Of a stretch of 16,871 bases of DNA, positions 15,830-16,871 are shown piece by piece. Origin of the DNA: Candidatus Opimibacter skivensis (GTDB lineage Bacteria; Bacteroidota; Bacteroidia; Chitinophagales; Saprospiraceae); assembly GCA_016721905.1 (NCBI GenBank), contig JADKHH010000022.1, positions 1 to 16,871 of the forward strand. The letters run 5' to 3'. How positions within the stretch are numbered: the first letter of the stretch is position 1; the number at the start of each line of letters is the position of its first letter. The translations under genes and the position numbers were made by a program. The notes under the pieces are model-generated. The model saw nothing but the letters and a program-made list of their open reading frames with translations, was not told where the DNA came from and ran no database searches.

Positions 15830-16871
15830 ATGTTTAAAAAGATACTCATAGCAAATAGGGGTGAGATTGCCCTGCGGGTTATTCGTACTTGTAAAGAGAT
15901 GGGCATCAGTACTGTCGCGGTCTACAGTACAGCAGATAAAAACAGTCTTCACGTTCGTTTTGCTGACGAAGCAGTTTGTATCGGCCCGCCAAAATCAAGC
16001 GACTCTTACCTGAGCATCCCACGTATCATGGCGGCAATGGAAATCACCAATGCGGATGCTATTCATCCGGGTTACGGATTTCTTGCAGAGAATGCTGACT
16101 TCGCCGAAGTCTGTAAAGAATACGGAGTTAAGTTTATCGGCCCTACACCCTGGATGATCAATCAGATGGGGGATAAGATTACCGCCAAGGAAACCATGAT
16201 CAAGGCCGGCGTACCCGTAGTGCCAGGCAGTGGTGGATTGGTGCTTGATGTTGCACATGCACGCAAGGTCAGTAAGGAAATAGGATACCCTGTAATCATG
16301 AAGGCTACAGCAGGAGGTGGCGGAAAAGGCATGCGCGTGGTATGGAATGAAAAGGACCTCGAAGATCTGTGGCATAAGGCGCGTCAGGAGGCTAAGGCAT
16401 CCTTTGGCAATGACGGTATCTATATTGAAAAATTTATTGAAGAGCCAAGGCATATCGAGTTCCAGATTGTCGGAGACCAGCACCGGACATGTAGTTCACT
16501 TGTCCGAAAGGAGTGCTCGATCCAGCGCCGTCATCAGAAATTGCTTGAAGAATCCCCATCTCCATTCCTCGATGAATCCCTCCCGGAATAAAATGGGTAA
16601 GGCTGCTATCAAAGCAGGTAAAGCCACCAATTATGAAGGTGTTGAGTACGATAGAGTTTCTGGTCGATAAGCACAAGAATTTTTATTTCCATGGAGATGA
16701 ATACCCGTATCCAGGTAGAACATCCCGTGACTGAAGAAGTGATCGATCGTGACCTGATCAAGGAGCAAATCAAGGTAGCAGCAGGGATTCCTATTTCAGG
16801 AAAGAATTATTTTCCAAATGGTCATGCCATCGGAATGCCGGATCAACGCTGAAGACCCATACAACAATTTC
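15830..16871 (+). CDS. accC: acetyl-CoA carboxylase biotin carboxylase subunit, 3' end cut by window edge, frameshifted
   Basis: This ATP-grasp enzyme carboxylates the biotin on AccB using bicarbonate and ATP. Seen: MFKKILIANRGEIALRVIRT, IHPGYGFLAENADFAEVC, the ATP loop ATAGGGGKGMRVV, and YIEKFIEEPRHIEFQIVGD. After frame corrections come GHVVHLSERECSIQRRHQKLLEESPSP and the active-site block FMEMNTRIQVEHPVTEE (Glu, Asn and Arg of the catalytic site). The window ends in GHAIECRINAEDPYNNF. The frame changes at about 16485, 16512, 16583, 16645, 16689 and 16831. About 347 of the usual 450-500 residues are present; the biotin carboxylase C-terminal domain continues outside. The ATG at 15830 gives the conserved N-terminus; a TTG at 15824 is unlikely. 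Confidence 0.95.

Noticed and set aside
1..16871. CRISPR arrays, tRNA/rRNA genes, insertion sequences, phage or defence genes
   Set aside because: No regularly spaced repeats, cloverleaf-like sequence, transposase motifs or defence-family domains were seen on either strand.

Overview
The window reads as a chromosomal fragment of a Bacteroidota bacterium, most like the Saprospiria/Flavobacteriia-type gliding or T9SS-bearing groups. The evidence is a PorX-type response regulator (REC plus PglZ/alkaline-phosphatase-like domain), two large secreted proteins ending in the gliding-motility-associated C-terminal domain (T9SS type B sorting signal), SprB-like repeats, candidate TAnnTTTG -7 promoter elements, and no Shine-Dalgarno pattern that stands out.

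Layout, left to right. 1-1120 (-): glyA, serine hydroxymethyltransferase, 3' end cut by the window edge. 1121-1407: intergenic stretch with a very GC-rich core. 1408-2619 (-): HD-superfamily phosphohydrolase. 2714-4285 (+): porX. 4290-4409: three consecutive palindromes. 4418-4867 (-) and 4869-5705 (-): a small two-TM protein with a PH-like tail, directly behind tatC. 5912-7147 (+): secreted LamG-domain protein with T9SS C-terminal domain. 7151-7185: strong bidirectional terminator. 7240-11067 (-): roughly 1,275-residue T9SS surface protein with signal peptide, cohesin-like domain, about eleven SprB-like repeats and C-terminal sorting domain. 11260-12495 (-): hutI. 12606-13416 (-): secreted thioredoxin-like/SPOR protein. 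13588 to the end (+): fabH, efp, accB, accC (accC cut by the right edge), a lipid-synthesis/translation cluster.

The dominant peculiarity is quality. Almost every gene except the HD protein, porX and the small membrane protein is broken by one-base frameshifts. Reading across them restores full-length, motif-complete proteins, including genes that are normally essential (glyA, fabH, efp, accB, accC). Most shifts sit in or beside short homopolymers. I treat this as sequencing or assembly error, not as pseudogenisation, and annotate each gene over its full reconstructed span.

Functionally, the most coherent theme is type IX secretion: the PorX regulator and two probable T9SS cargo proteins lie within about 8 kb, one of them an adhesin-like scaffold that combines a cohesin-like module with SprB repeats. 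I did not find a convincing new defence, mobile or CRISPR system. The less-explained items are the palindrome cluster after porX, the GC-rich island after glyA, the cohesin/SprB architecture and the thioredoxin-SPOR fusion.
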